Of a DNA stretch of 64,000 nt, positions 12,001-22,707 are shown piece by piece. The stretch covers positions 5,658,001 through 5,722,000 of the forward strand of contig CM040425.1 in NCBI GenBank assembly GCA_022702705.1. The letters are read 5' to 3'. The stretch is from Papilionanthe hookeriana x Papilionanthe teres. Its lineage: Eukaryota; Streptophyta; Magnoliopsida; Asparagales; Orchidaceae. Position numbers and translations under genes: made by a program. The notes under the pieces were generated by a model. That model was given only the letters and a program-made list of their open reading frames with translations. It was not told the origin of the DNA and did not search any database. Every line of letters starts with the position of its first letter. Positions within the stretch are counted from its first letter, which is position 1.

Positions 12001-13244
12001 ATACCTTGGATGATGTAACCTATGTGTTGCTAACGGGATTTCCCACGGTCTAAAGGAAAGTGTGGAACTCATTCAATTAAGTTTAGCAAATTCATTTGGA
12101 CTAAGTGAATCCGATAAAAATAATGGTGTCAGAATGATGGAACCGTGGGATCTTAACTGATGTTGTTATAATCAACTTTAAGATTCCCCTAACAAAATAT
12201 GAAATCACCTGAACCTTAAGACTCTTCTAAACCAAAACACTTCTCTCATCTCTTCATTTTCACTTTCTAAAACTAAACATCTGCAACAACAAGGAGCTTG
12301 GAGCAAACATAGTGGGCAGCACTACCATCGTCGTCAGCAAAACTAGAATCTACATCAACAAAACCTTTCTTAGTTTAAATAACAAGCCATAGGATTTTGA
12401 GATAGTTTGCCTAATGCAACATAAATCCTCAACTTTTCGTTAGGCATTTGCATAATCATATTATACAAATTAAGCCCCAACTGGTCTTAGGACTCCGAGA
12501 TAGTCGTTTGGTACGATATAAACCCTCACATCTTCGAGACTGCTTGTATGATTTTATAATACAAATATAAGTCCTAATTAATTAAAATTGGCAAGATTGA
12601 AACATTAAATATACTCTTAAATTGAAGCCAAGCAATGAGATAGTTTGGGAAGTTGTCAAGATTCTTCTTGGATCCTCAGCTTCTCCTACTTCTCTTTCTT
12701 TGAACTCCTAAAATTAATTGTTCCAAATTTGAGCTAATCCCTTTTGAAATTCCAAAATCCAATCCTTTGAAAACCTTAAACTTTGAAATTCTTGAGAGCA
12801 AAACCATTGATCATTATCGAGAGTTTTCTTAAGTGATTCCCGTCACTTAGGATGTAATTAACTATAGGGGCTTACCTTTATAGGAAACTTTAAGAACCTA
12901 GGTAATATAAACCCTGTTTAATTTCCTTATATTAAACAGGGGAACTTGTCGGCTTATAAAATTGGTTCGTAGACCAAACGGATGTCACAAATCTTCTAGT
13001 ATGAGCCCCATCATCAAGCAGTGTGTCTATTCTTCAAGGTTGATATACAGTTTGTGGTGTGGTGCTCGTTTATATAAACTATTTGGGATGTGAGATCTGT
13101 TTGATTTCATATCTTAAAATAATTTTAAACTTAAAGTTATTTTTAAAATCAAATGCTTCTTTCTAAAACTATATATATATATAAATTTAAATTTGAATTA
13201 AATTTAAAATTCGCCGACAACTTCTGTAGGCGACCCCCTTTTCA
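6078..13244 (+). repeat. 7.2-kb LTR-like segment, copy 1
   Basis: Starts TGTTGACCTCA and is collinear with 46912-54199. By eye, samples match at roughly 75-90% (for example 9000-9120 against 49726-49850, and 12840-13060 against 53790-54020). Both lack coding sequence. About 6500-8500 is strongly strand-biased (C/A/T-rich, few G). About 8870-9240 is GC-rich and contains CAGCCGTTGGATCGC, the kind of sequence often seen near LTR transcription starts. Shared sequence ends at GGCGACCCC (about 13238); the first CA after it is at 13244. The TG start, direct-repeat status and preceding purine run favour a giant LTR. The exact right end and family (Tat/Ogre-like) are inferred. Confidence 0.6.
12912..12941 (+). 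other. Conserved hairpin near the end of the 7.2-kb segment
   Basis: CCCTGTTTAAT (12912-12922) and ATTAAACAGGG (12931-12941) pair perfectly over an 8-nt loop. The copy at 53868-53897 keeps the stem with a compensatory T-A to C-G change. Confidence 0.7.
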
Positions 13245-13521
13245 AAACACACAATCTAAAAATATGCTGACACACTCCTTAGATCCTTAGTGTTGCAAGT
13301 ACACTACGATAAGCAAACACTAAGTCCTAAATACACACAAGAAATCAAAACACAGTCCAAGCATAACCTACTAAAACAAAGCAAAGCAAATAACATAACA
13401 ATCAAAGAAAACACTTAAACATAACAAAACAACATACATAATCCACTAATTACTCCTCATCAGACTCAGAAGTCTCATCCTCTCTAATGTCTCCCATTAA
13501 TTGATGATGAACGAACATATT
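13245..13521 (-). other. Sequence downstream of ORF3 in element A
   Basis: A-rich sequence after the ORF3 remnant with no supported gene. By comparison with E and F, it should lead to ORF4, which is not present; G1 lies there instead. Confidence 0.45.
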
Positions 13522-14447
13522 TTAGAATGGACTATATGGGAATTCATCAGATGAATCTTCAGCCACCACAGCATTCTTCAACAGATTAATCAAACCCAAC
13601 TCAATCCAACCAGTATGATCAAATTGCTCTTTCATCTTCCAATCAATGTGATCAAATAAATCAGAAATATTGTTAATAGCATTCATAACATTCGGTTCCT
13701 CATTTTCTAATTTCTTTATCTTCTTCAAAATCACGCTCGAACTTTCAGAATAGTAAGGCTGAATAGGTTGTGAAATCTCAGTGGGCTGATCAGCAAGCAA
13801 ATCCATATCTCCTTCATCTCTTACTGTTCTATAGTCATAAAGATCATTTGGGTCAATAGGTCTCCAGGGTAGAAGAACTTTTTCCCAACTTTCATATGGT
13901 ACCTGTGATTGACTACATAACAGAAATATGGTGGACGGGTGTCCAAGCCCATATTTAGATCCATGCACAATCAATCCCAATACAGATTTAATTATGATTG
14001 ATCCAATATCCACTGGCCTTCACTTTCGTTCTTTACCTTACTTATCTTCATAGTAGGAATTAATTTTGCCGAAATAAAGTAATGCCACTGCTTTGATACC
14101 AGATTCAAGGATGAAGAAGAGAAACTGATATATCCATTATCCCTTACTTCCCATTCTTCATTCTCATCCGCCAAATAATGTTAGATTGCATAAAATTCTT
14201 TCACGACCGGAACAACCACTGCAGCGGTAGTGTAGCATAACACTTCCCAATGCCTTTGCTTCACTATCTCTTCAACTCTTGTAGTCGGACTCTCCAAACT
14301 TCGATTCACAAAGCCTCTTTCCTTAATAATTCTTCTTTTCATCATCACTTTATGGAATAGACGCTGTGCCTCTAAACTAATGAACTTCCGTCGATTGTAA
14401 ATGCATGATCTAGGGAGTTCAATGGAGTAGGAATCCATGGGATGCAA
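13522..14447 (-). pseudogene. ORF3 of element A, plant transposon-protein-like remnant
   Basis: Homologous along its length to ORF3 of element F (61453-62599): shared YNRRKF start region, IKERGFVNR, QRHWEVLCYTT...VVKEFY, WHYFIS, the GLGHPSTIF segment and a C-terminal helix-rich part with DHIDWKMKEQFDH. The HWEV/FY region resembles the 'putative plant transposon protein' domain found downstream of pol in Athila elements; its function is unknown and any envelope-like role is unproven. Breaks: stop at 14181, missing codons between the FY and EEWEVRDNGY parts, and a shift near 13995-14013. Two start ATGs are possible (14447 or 14438); 14438 is 144 nt after the GC box, the same distance as in F. 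Confidence 0.75.
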
Positions 14448-14581
14448 ATTGGGAAAGGAAGTTTTCGTTCTCTGGTGGTTATGGGTTCAAAATAGAGTTT
14501 TGGGGTGTTTTAAGGAAGAAAATCCCGCTCAAAACTGCCAAAAACCGCATTTTAAAACTTAAAAACTATCACCCAGAATTT

Positions 14582-14669
14582 GGGCGCCGTCAGTGCTCAA
14601 TAGGGTTCTAGCGGTGCTCAAACTAGAAATTCGGCTGGTATAAAAGAATAGGGCGCCGGGGGCGCCAGT
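14582..14669 (-). promoter_or_regulatory. GC-rich box before ORF3 (element A)
   Basis: In otherwise AT-rich DNA, GGGCGCCGGGGGCGCC (near 14651-14666) and GGCGCCGTCAGTGCTC (from 14583) flank degenerate GCGGTGCTC copies. The same kind of GGCGCC-centred box occurs in this element's LTR (21665-21727). It lies between the pol end and ORF3, as in E and F. Confidence 0.6.
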
Positions 14670-14834
14670 GTTAAAAAATTTCAACGAACTTCGTTTGGCT
14701 CGAAATACTTCATTTTCACAATACGATCCAATATATTTTTAATTTTTAACTTATTTAGGGGTAATTAGGATTCTTAAATAACAAACTAAAAGCACAAACA
14801 ACAATAAGCAAGCAAACACAACACACAAGTACAC

Positions 14835-14881
14835 ATGGGTTGCCTTCCAAAAAGCGCATAGTTTAACGTCGTCAGCTCGAT
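14835..14881 (-). promoter_or_regulatory. Conserved post-pol block (element A)
   Basis: On the minus strand, GCTGACGACGTTAAAC, then GCGCTTT, then a GG-AGG-AACCCAT tail. It lies just after the integrase stop. The same block is at 42141-42190 (E) and 60990-61037 (F). Function unknown. Confidence 0.8.
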
Positions 14882-14892
14882 AAACTATTCAG

Positions 14893-16025
14893 TTAACCAG
14901 GATGACTCAGCAATAAAAACTCTTTGAAATCTGGTAAAGACCCTCCAAAGTAAGGTTTTAAATGATGCCCATTAACCTTGAAAATATTTCCAGTCTTAGG
15001 ATCCTCGATATCGACAGCTCCGAAAGAATGAACTTTCACTACAGTAAAAGGTCCCATCCATCTGGACTTAAGTTTTCCAAGAAATAATTTCAATCTCGTA
15101 TTATATAATAAAACTTTTTGTCTCAGTTCAAATCATTTTTTTCAATATCTTCTGATCATGCCACAATTTCATTTTCTCTTCATAAATTCTATCATTATGA
15201 AATGATTCATTTCTAATTTCTTCCAACTCATTTAATTGCATAAATCTTTTTTCTCCCGCATTTTTCAAATTAAAATTCAAATCCTTAATCGCCCAATATG
15301 CTTTATGCTCCAATTCAACCGACAAATGACAAGTTTTCCCAAATACTAATTTATAAGGAGACATTCCAATAGAAGTCTTAAAAGCAGTCGTATAAGCCCA
15401 TAATGAAGTATCTAATCTAGCAGACCAATCTAATTTATGAATTTCCACTGTTTTCTCCAAAATTTTTTAATTTCCCGATTCGATACTTCTGCTAAACCAC
15501 TAGTCTGGGGATGATAAGCAGTAGAGATCCTATGAATAATGTTACATTTTTCAATTAATCTCTTAATTTGATTGTTTCTGAAATGGGATCCACCATCAGT
15601 TATAATCACTCTCGGCTTGTAAATATATTTTTCTTTAAAAATTTAGAAACACTCCGAGCATCACATCTTGGTAAAGCAACAACTTCAATCCATTTTGAAA
15701 CATAATCAACAGTGACCAATATATATAAATTTCCAAATGAAGGTGTAAATGGTCCCATGAAATCTAATCCCCATACATCAAAGATTTCAACTTCCAAATT
15801 ATAATTAAGAGGCATTTCATTTCTTTTAGAAATATTACCTACTCTTTGATATCGATCACAAAATTTAATATAATTATAAACATCACGAAAGAGTTGGTCA
15901 ATAAAATACAGATTGTAAAATCTTATAAGTCATTTTATCAACACCAAAATGACCTCCAAATTCAGAATCATGACATCTCTGAATGATTGGATTAATTTCC
16001 TCATGTGGCACACATCTTTTAATAA
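14893..16025 (-). pseudogene. Integrase region of element A
   Basis: Retroviral-type integrase that joins element DNA to host DNA. The zinc-binding His pair survives in CHDSEFGGHFGVDK (near 15970), but the Cys pair region around 15850 is degenerate. The core shows the first catalytic Asp in VWGLDFMGPF (about 15770), the second in TDGGSHF (about 15590) and the Glu in GLAEVSNREI (about 15500). The C-terminal part (15093-14893) holds the GKLKSRWMGPF segment and ends with FKEFLLLSHPG. Frames change at about 15610, 15460 and 15100, so no single product can be made. No chromodomain is seen, as expected for Athila. Confidence 0.85.
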
Positions 16026-16631
16026 TCAGATCCTTACATTGTTTATATAAATATGGCTCATCCCAAAAATAAAATTTAGCATCATATTTAAATTTTTTTG
16101 TTGTTGCCTTGTTAATTCCGATGTCATAATATCACTCACAATATAATTCACAATATCAACATACCAAGGTAAATTCTTCTCCATAAGAATATACAATTGT
16201 TCATCCGAAAAAGTTTCTGTAACTTCCTTTTCAAATTCAGATAATTTATCATGTTCTATTCTTGACAAATGATCAGCAATTTAATTATCAGATCATTTCT
16301 TATCAACTACCTCAAAATCAAATTCTTGCAAAAGGAGTATCCATCTAATCAATCTAGGTTTAGTAACCTTATTTTGCATTAAATACTTGATAGCTGAATG
16401 ATCAGTATGCATTATACTTTTAGTCCCAATTAAATAAGATCTAAACTTATCAAAAGCAAACACTATAGCTAATAACTCCCTTTCAGTAGTAGTATAATTA
16501 ATTTGAGCATCATTAAGAGTTTTACTAGCATAGTAAATGACTTTGAAAGTTTTGTCATACCTTTGCCCCAACACAACTCCAATAGCATAATCACTAGCAT
16601 CACAAGGGTTTCTCCCAATCAGGTGAAACAA
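16026..16631 (-). pseudogene. RNase H region of element A
   Basis: Ty3-type RNase H, which degrades the RNA strand during reverse transcription. Catalytic residues are visible in CDASDYAIG (Asp), TTERELLAIV (Glu) and HTDHSAIKYL (Asp). A short deletion at the RT/RNase H join (about 16610) removes the usual residues before CDAS and shifts the frame from the RT ORF. In-frame stops lie at about 16290 and 16270, followed by the linker to integrase. Confidence 0.87.
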
Positions 16632-17973
16632 TTATAGGAGCAGTGATTAATTTCTCTTTAAGTAATTTAAAAGCACACAAACATTCATCATTAAAATCAA
16701 ACTTCCTATCATTTTCTAGAAGTTGGCACAAAGGTTTAGTAATTTTAGAAAAATATTTAATATAACCCCTATAAAATCCAGCATGTCCTAAGAAACTCCG
16801 CACCTCTCTCACAGTAGTGGGTGGTGGTAATCTCTCTATCACTTGAATTTTAGCAGGATCGACCTCCATACCAAATTCAGAAATTTTATGCCCAAGCACT
16901 ATTCCTCCTGCAACCATAAATTGACATTTTTCCCAGTTCAAAACTAAATTTGTTTCCTCATAGAGTTTCAAAACTTTTGCCAAGTTTTCCAAACAAATAT
17001 CAAATGAAGTTCCAAACACAGAAAAATTATCCATGAAAACTTCTATTCCATTATCTATCATACTACTAAAGATAGACATCATACATCTTTGAAAAGTTGC
17101 AGGTACATTACACAATCCAAAAGACATTCTTCGAAAAGCAAATGTTCTATAGGGGCTAGTAAATATTGTCTTTTCTCGATCCTCAGGAGCAATGGGTATT
17201 TGATGATAACAAGTATATCCATCCAAAAAGCAATAGTATTTGTGTCCAGCAAGTCTATCCAACATTTGGTCGAGAAAAGAAAGAGGAAAGTGATCTTTTC
17301 GGGTGGCAGCATTTAGTTTTCTATAATCAATACAAATTCGCCATCCATTAACTTGTCTAGTGGGCAAACTTTCATTTCTCTCATCCACTTCCACAGTCAC
17401 TCCGCCTTTCTTCGGTACACAATGAATTGGACTTACCCAAGCACTATCTGAAGTAGGATAAATAATTCCAGCATCAAACCATTTTAAAATTTCCTTCTTA
17501 ACTACTTCTTTCATTATAGGATTTAATCTCCTTTGCGGATCAATTTTAGGTTTATGTTCTTCATTTAATAAAATTCTATGCATACAGATCGAAGGACTGA
17601 TTCCTTTGATGTCTGTCAAAGTCCATCCAAAAGACTTTTTGTATCTTTTTAAGATGTCCAATAATTTTTGTTCTTGATATTTAGTAAACTCCGAAGATAC
17701 AATAGCTGGTAGGGTAGATGATTCTCCTAAAAACAAATACTTTAAATGCTTAGGGAGAATTTTCATCTCAAGTTCAAGAGTTTTAATAATAGATGAAATT
17801 AAACTTTTATCTCCACCTTCCATGGTATCTAACACTTCAAATTTCTCCTGAATATACTCCAACTCCTTATTCTTCTCATTATCTGAATCCTTTTCAATTC
17901 CAGTTTCATCTTCAATTATATTTTCATACTCCACATTCTTTTCAAACATCTCTTTAAAATAATCATTTCTCAA
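16600..17973 (-). pseudogene. Reverse transcriptase of element A, active site changed
   Basis: A 457-codon open frame. The first ~85 residues are an acidic linker after protease; then come conserved Athila segments (LKYLFLGESSTLP, SICMHRILL, RRLNPIMKEVV), and RT motifs WRICIDYRKLN, FLDGYTCYHQI, RRMSFGLCNVPATFQRCM and the catalytic loop. The loop reads V-F-M-D-N (about 17030) rather than F-M-D-D as in elements B, D and E: the second catalytic Asp is Asn, which should inactivate polymerase. The thumb and connection regions (SFLGHAGFYRGYI) follow. The frame ends by a small deletion at about 16605. It is the longest intact RT frame in the window. Confidence 0.93.
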
Positions 17974-18066
17974 TATTTGTAGACTTCCATCCTAAAACAT
18001 TCATCATCTTTTGCAACTGAGGGATACTTTATAGATTTCAAAATATTAAAGGTCACCTCTTGATCA

Positions 18067-20090
18067 TTAACTCATAGTTAATTCCCCTTTTTGAACGTCA
18101 ATTACAGCTCTTCCAGTAGCTAGGAATGGTCTTCCTAAAATAATTGGAATAACTTTATCTTCCTCCATATCAAGCACAATAAAATCCACAGGAAAGATAA
18201 ATTTATCCACTTTTACTAACATATCTTCTACCACTCCCTTAGGATAAGTAATAGAATGATCAGCTAATTGAAAAGTTACAGATGTAGGAGAAATTTCTCC
18301 AATTCCCAATCTTTTGAAAGTTGATAAAGGCATAAGATTAATACTTGCTCCCAGATCATATAAGGCTCTTCCAAAAAACTTTTCACCTATAGCACACGGG
18401 ATAGTGAAACTACCAGGATCTTTAAGTTTTTCAGGACGATTTTTTTGAATTATTGCACTACACTCTCCGCTAAGTGCAAAAGTCTCATGATCCATGAACT
18501 TTCTCTTCTTTTTAAGAATATCCTTCATAAATTTCGCATAATCAGTCATCTGTTCTAATGCTTCAACAAAAGGTATATTTATTGTTAACTTCTTAAGGAT
18601 TTCCAAAAATTTTCCAAATCTGTTATCCCTATTTTTCTGCTTCAATCTTTGAGGAAATGGAGGAGGTGGTTTCTCAACAGTAATCTTCATTGGTTCAAGA
18701 GGATATTCCAAGTTTGGATAAATCTTATTTGAACCTTTTTCAATATTCACCTTCTCCTTTTCTTCTTCAACTTCTTTATGCACTCTAATTTCTAATTCTT
18801 TTCCACTCCTTAATTGAATAGCCTTAATTTGTTCCTTGTTTTGATCTTTTGGATTGATCTCCACATTACTAGGAAGCATTCCAGAAGGTCTATTATTAAG
18901 CGCAGTGAAATTATGTCCCAATTGATTTTCAATATTTTTTATCGCAACACCTTGACTTTGTAATTGATTACCCATATTCGAAATCATTTCTTCTATAGAC
19001 AACTTCTTATCCTTAAACTGTGGGTTATTATTGAATCCAGGAGGATAAGATGGTCTAAAGTTAGTATTTCCTTGGTTGTTTGAATTTCCAACTGGGTTCA
19101 TAGAATTGTGCCCCCATTGTGGGTTCGCATTAACATTATTATTATTCCAATTGAAATTTGGGTGATTCTACCAACCAGAGTTATAATAATTAGAATAAGG
19201 GTTATTATGTCTATTAATCGCGTTCAAAGTCTCATAAGGTGTTTGAGATTCAATTATCTGCCCAAATGAATTTTCCTCTAACACTGGGGGTGGTTGAGAA
19301 TAATTCATTCCATATTGATCTATTTTCTTAGAAAGTGTTGCTATTTGAGAAACTATCATAGTCATCATATCAGAATCATGAACACTAGTTACTCTCTTAG
19401 GATTTACCCTTTCAGAGGGCCATTGAAAATTATTAGTAGCCATCTCTTCAATCAACGAATATGCTTCATCGAAAGGTTTTGACATTAACGATCCACCAAC
19501 AGCTGCATCAATAATTGATCTCAATGATCCCATTAATATGTTATAAAAAGTTTGAATTATTACCAATCTTGCAAAGCATGGTGTGAACACTTCCTAAGAA
19601 GATCTTTAAACCTCTCCCAAGCTTCATATATTGACTCTCCTTCAAACTGACCAAAAGATGTGATATCATTTCTTAATTTTGCAGTTTTTGATGGAGGGAA
19701 TATTTTGATAGAAGCTTTTAAGAAAGTTCTCCCCAAGTTTGAATAGATCCAGGTGATAACGAGTTTAACCATGCCTTAGTTTTATCCCTTAAGGAAAAAG
19801 GAAAAAGTCTAAGTCTCATAGCATCACTCGACACTCCATCATATTTAAAAGTAGCACACAGTTCTAAAAAACTAGCGAGATGTAAATTTGGGTCTTCATT
19901 AGGTGTTCCTCTGAATTGATTATTTTGTACCATTTGGATAATAGCAGATTTAAGTTCAAAGGAATTAGCTGTAACATGAGGATTTTGAATAGTTATATGA
20001 ATTTCATTTTTGTTGGGTTAGCATAATCTCTTAAAGGTCTTGGCAAATTTCTAACATTAATATTCTGATTCTCTTGATTATTCGCCATTT
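18067..20090 (-). pseudogene. gag and aspartic protease of element A
   Basis: Gag starts at ATG 20090 and carries the Retrotrans_gag core (LHLASFLELCATFKYDG, FPFSLRDKTKAWLNSL, YEAWERFKDLLRKCSHH), a capsid end (GGSLMSKPFDEAY, NNFQWPSER) and an Asn-rich tail without a visible CCHC zinc knuckle. Frameshifts occur near 20030 and 19750-19770 and between 19560 and 19590, and there is a stop near 19168. The long lower ORF (19101-18067) contains the spacer, the EKPPPPFPQRLKQK segment, and protease with active-site YDLGASINLMP (Asp near 18350) and the C-terminal PIILGRPFLAT. It ends at a stop at 18067, after which the frame resumes toward RT. Confidence 0.9.
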
Positions 20091-20293
20091 TGCAGTAATT
20101 TTTCAATTTGTTTTTGTTGTTTTTTAATTTTTCTAATAGTACACTCTAACTCTGAATTGTAAGGTATCAAACCTACAGATCCACTACTACGCTTATAAAA
20201 TCACACTAAAAATTAAATAAACACACAAATATACTACAAAGTAAAGGTTTTTAGTTACTAAAATATCTATAAATAAGTATCGTTTATCTACCT

Positions 20294-20310
20294 CCCCGGC
20301 AATGGCGCCA
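20294..20310 (-). promoter_or_regulatory. Primer-binding site, element A (tRNA-Asp)
   Basis: Minus strand reads TGGCGCCATTGCCGGGG, one mismatch from the complement of the plant tRNA-Asp 3' end. It is 6 bp after the LTR end (ACCA, 20320-20317). Confidence 0.88.
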
Positions 20311-20316
20311 AAAACT

Positions 20317-21909
20317 TGGTGCGACTTTATATATTATGCAAGAATTTATGAAGTCAGATTTATATATTTTTATAATGATTTAGTAAAGTCACAAATTCAA
20401 TGTAAGTATACGTATGGTATCAAGTAATACAGGGCTCTAATGGAGTCCTGGTTATCGATTCCACAGGGAGGTGAACGTTCTTTAAATCAGATAATATTGA
20501 ACTAAATTCCAATACCAATTGTAATAATTGCTCAAGTGTACTACAACTAGTTAATGCAAAGTACGGTAATAATAAAGCTACTACAATTACTTCTACTTAC
20601 TAAACTAATTTAACTAACACACACTAGCTTATGTGATATATAAGATACTTCTACATGAAAAGTGTCTTCCTTCCTGCATAAAGATTATGATGTGTGGATG
20701 ATGAAGAATGTTAATCCTTTGTATTGTGCCAAATAGGAGCATTTTTGCTTCTTTACCCTTAAAAGAGTACCCCCCCTCTTCCAAGCAAGTAAATAACATT
20801 GCCATATCTTAAGTTTAGTCACTAAATCTAAGGCTAGGCTGGGAGGATACCGACTCTCACTACGGAGCTCCCACTCACCCTTCACCCGAAGGCTAACCAT
20901 AGGCTTTAGTTACCAATCTTAAGACCAAATTGGGGATCCTATTCTGTCACCATGAAACCTCCAACTTGAAGTCCATCAAAACTCATTTCTCTATTTATTT
21001 GCACTTAATCCCCATGAACTATGCAATTCATTCATGGACATTAAATGGGTTCTTCATTCTTGTTGTAAAACATTCAATTCTTTTTGGAATTAATATTCCT
21101 CAACATGTTTTAACAATTCAATTGGCTTTGAAAAGTAAATCAAGTTCCAAATGAAAGAAACATCATAACTTCTATACACTTAAAGGGCACATCAATTCCA
21201 CATCACCATATCATCACTACTTTATGCAAGAAGAAAGGCAAGGGAAACTACTCACAAATCATGGAGAAGATATAAGAACACATGGATTTTATATAAGAAA
21301 GAAGAGTCATACAAACCACAATAGTAAATACAACTTATCTCTTTCTCTTCCCCAAGCAAATTCCTTCAAAGTTCCCTCGATTCCTCTTCCTATTCCTTGC
21401 AACACTTGATTATCTCCTTGGAACAAAGATGAAGAAGCAATCTATCAATTTACTCCCTCTTCTCCCCTCCTAAGAGAAGGATCTCTCTTAAAATCATAAA
21501 CCTTAACTTTCTCTCACACTTTCCTTACACTCTCTACAGCAATCATCCTCTCTATTTTCGTCTTGAACACTAAATTTTATGTTAGGAACGAATTCCTCAA
21601 GAGTTTCTTCAAGAACCTCTTCAAAAATCTGCCAAAACTCTTGAATTTGAAATGAACTGACATAGGGCGCCAGCGGCGCTGATAGTGCCCGCCGGCGGTG
21701 CCCATTCTGGCGCCGGCGGCGCCAGTGGCTATTTTCCTCCAAATTGCTCCATTTTGCTCCAAATTCATTCCTTTTTGCATCTTTTCGCTCCAATCACCTA
21801 TATTCATCGTACCTATAATAAAACATGAAAAATACCTTCCTTTACAGTGCAATATCACCAAAAATAAGTAAAAACATATAGCTAAAGAGTATATATTTTT
21901 GGTGCATCA
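20317..21909 (-). repeat. 5' LTR of element A (1.59 kb)
   Basis: Starts TGATGCACC at 21909 and ends ...GCACCA at 20317. It shares with the LTRs of C and F the start block (ATATTGCACTGTAAAGGAAGG), a GC box at 21665-21727, a mid block near 20830-20900, and the U5 block at 20401-20468 containing GAATCGATAACCAGGACTCC. The ORFs inside it (for example 21503-21861 minus) are not conserved between LTRs and are treated as chance. Confidence 0.88.
21665..21727 (-). promoter_or_regulatory. GC-rich palindrome box in the LTR of element A
   Basis: GGCGCCAGCGGCGC, CGCCGGCGG and GGCGCCGGCGGCGCC in tandem, starting 182 bp inside the LTR. The surrounding DNA is AT-rich. Boxes occur at the same depth in the LTRs of C, D, E and F. 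Confidence 0.7.
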
Positions 21910-22706
21910 CATTTCCAAAAATTAGTTTATATGGAGACATTCCTATAGGAGTTCTGTATGCAGTCCTATAGACCCACAAAGCATAATCCAGTTTGATTTG
22001 ACCAATCCTTTCTGTTTGGATTAACAGTCTTTTCAAATATTCTTTTAATTTCACAATTGGATAATTCAACCACACCACTTGTATGCAGATGATAAGCAGT
22101 AGTACTGCGATGATTAATATGATATTTCTTCACTAGCTTTTCTATGATCGCATTTCTAAAATGACTTCTCTCAACAGTTATGATCATTTTTGGTATTCCA
22201 AATCTACAAAATATATTCTTTCTTAATAATTTTACAACACTTTGAGCATCACATCGAGGTAAAGCAGCAACTTCTATCCATTTGGATACATAGTCTACTA
22301 TTATCAAAATGTATATATTTCCAAAAGATAGTATAAATGATCCCATGAAATCTAATCCCCAAACGTCAAATATTTCAACTTCTAACATATAATTGAGGGG
22401 CATCTCATTTCATCTATAAATATTACCTACACGTTGACATCGATCATAATTTTTAATATGAGCATTAACATCCTTAAAAATTGTAAGCCAATAAAATCCA
22501 GATTGTAAGATTTTATATGCAGCTTTATCAAGACCAAAATGTCCCCCATAATCAGAATTATGACATTTTTGAATAATTTCATAAGTTTCTTCTAAAGCAA
22601 CACATCTTCGAATAATCAAATTATTTCCTTGTTTATATAAATACGGGTCATCCCAAAAATAAGTCTTATCTTCAGATAAAAATTTCTTTCTCTCTTGGTA
22701 TGTCAA
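21910..22706 (-). pseudogene. Integrase of element B, truncated
   Basis: The zinc-binding region is at 22706-22410: CHNSDYGGHFGLDK carries the His pair, but the Cys pair reads NYDRCQR, so the first Cys is Tyr. There is a TGA at 22407. The core follows, with catalytic Asp in VWGLDFMGSF, a ITVERSHF segment where the usual second Asp is missing, and Glu in GVVELSNCEI. A frameshift near 22010 precedes GMSPYKLIFGN, where the sequence stops at the TGATGCACC of element A. Mutated catalytic and zinc residues plus truncation make it dead. Confidence 0.88.
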
Positions 22707-22707
22707 A

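Larger units (their letters stand above)
1..13244 (+). mobile_element. G1: 3' part of a large LTR element (inferred)
   Basis: What is seen: a region with an 80-bp repeat, a broken ALKBH-like ORF, a 96-bp minisatellite, a G-run polypurine-tract-like site at 6062-6077, and then a 7.2-kb segment starting TGTTGACC that is repeated at 46912-54199. Known: Tat/Ogre-type Ty3 elements can have very long LTRs and tandem repeats in the 3' untranslated region before the 3' LTR. Inference: 1-6077 is the internal 3' end and 6078-13244 the 3' LTR of one such element, inserted into element A at about 13245. The 5' half and the second target-site copy would lie left of the window. Alternative: unrelated blocks that happen to adjoin a solo LTR-like repeat. 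Confidence 0.4.
13245..21909 (-). mobile_element. Element A: Athila-like LTR retrotransposon, 3' end missing
   Basis: In its own direction it has an LTR (21909-20317), a tRNA-Asp primer site (20310-20294), gag-protease, RT, RNase H and integrase (20090-14893), the post-pol block (14881-14835), a GC box (14669-14582) and ORF3 (14438-13522). Its LTR start TGATGCACC interrupts the integrase of element B at 21909/21910, so A inserted into B. No ORF4 or 3' LTR is present before the G1 segment begins at about 13244, which fits G1 having inserted in A downstream of ORF3. All coding parts are broken. Confidence 0.85.

Noticed and set aside
20294..20310. tRNA gene at the TGGCGCC...GGGG sites
   Set aside because: Only the 3'-end complement is present, always 6 bp after an LTR; these are primer-binding sites, and no cloverleaf is present.
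21503..21861. Minus-strand ORFs in the LTR of A
   Set aside because: They span the GC box and are not conserved in the LTRs of C, D or F.
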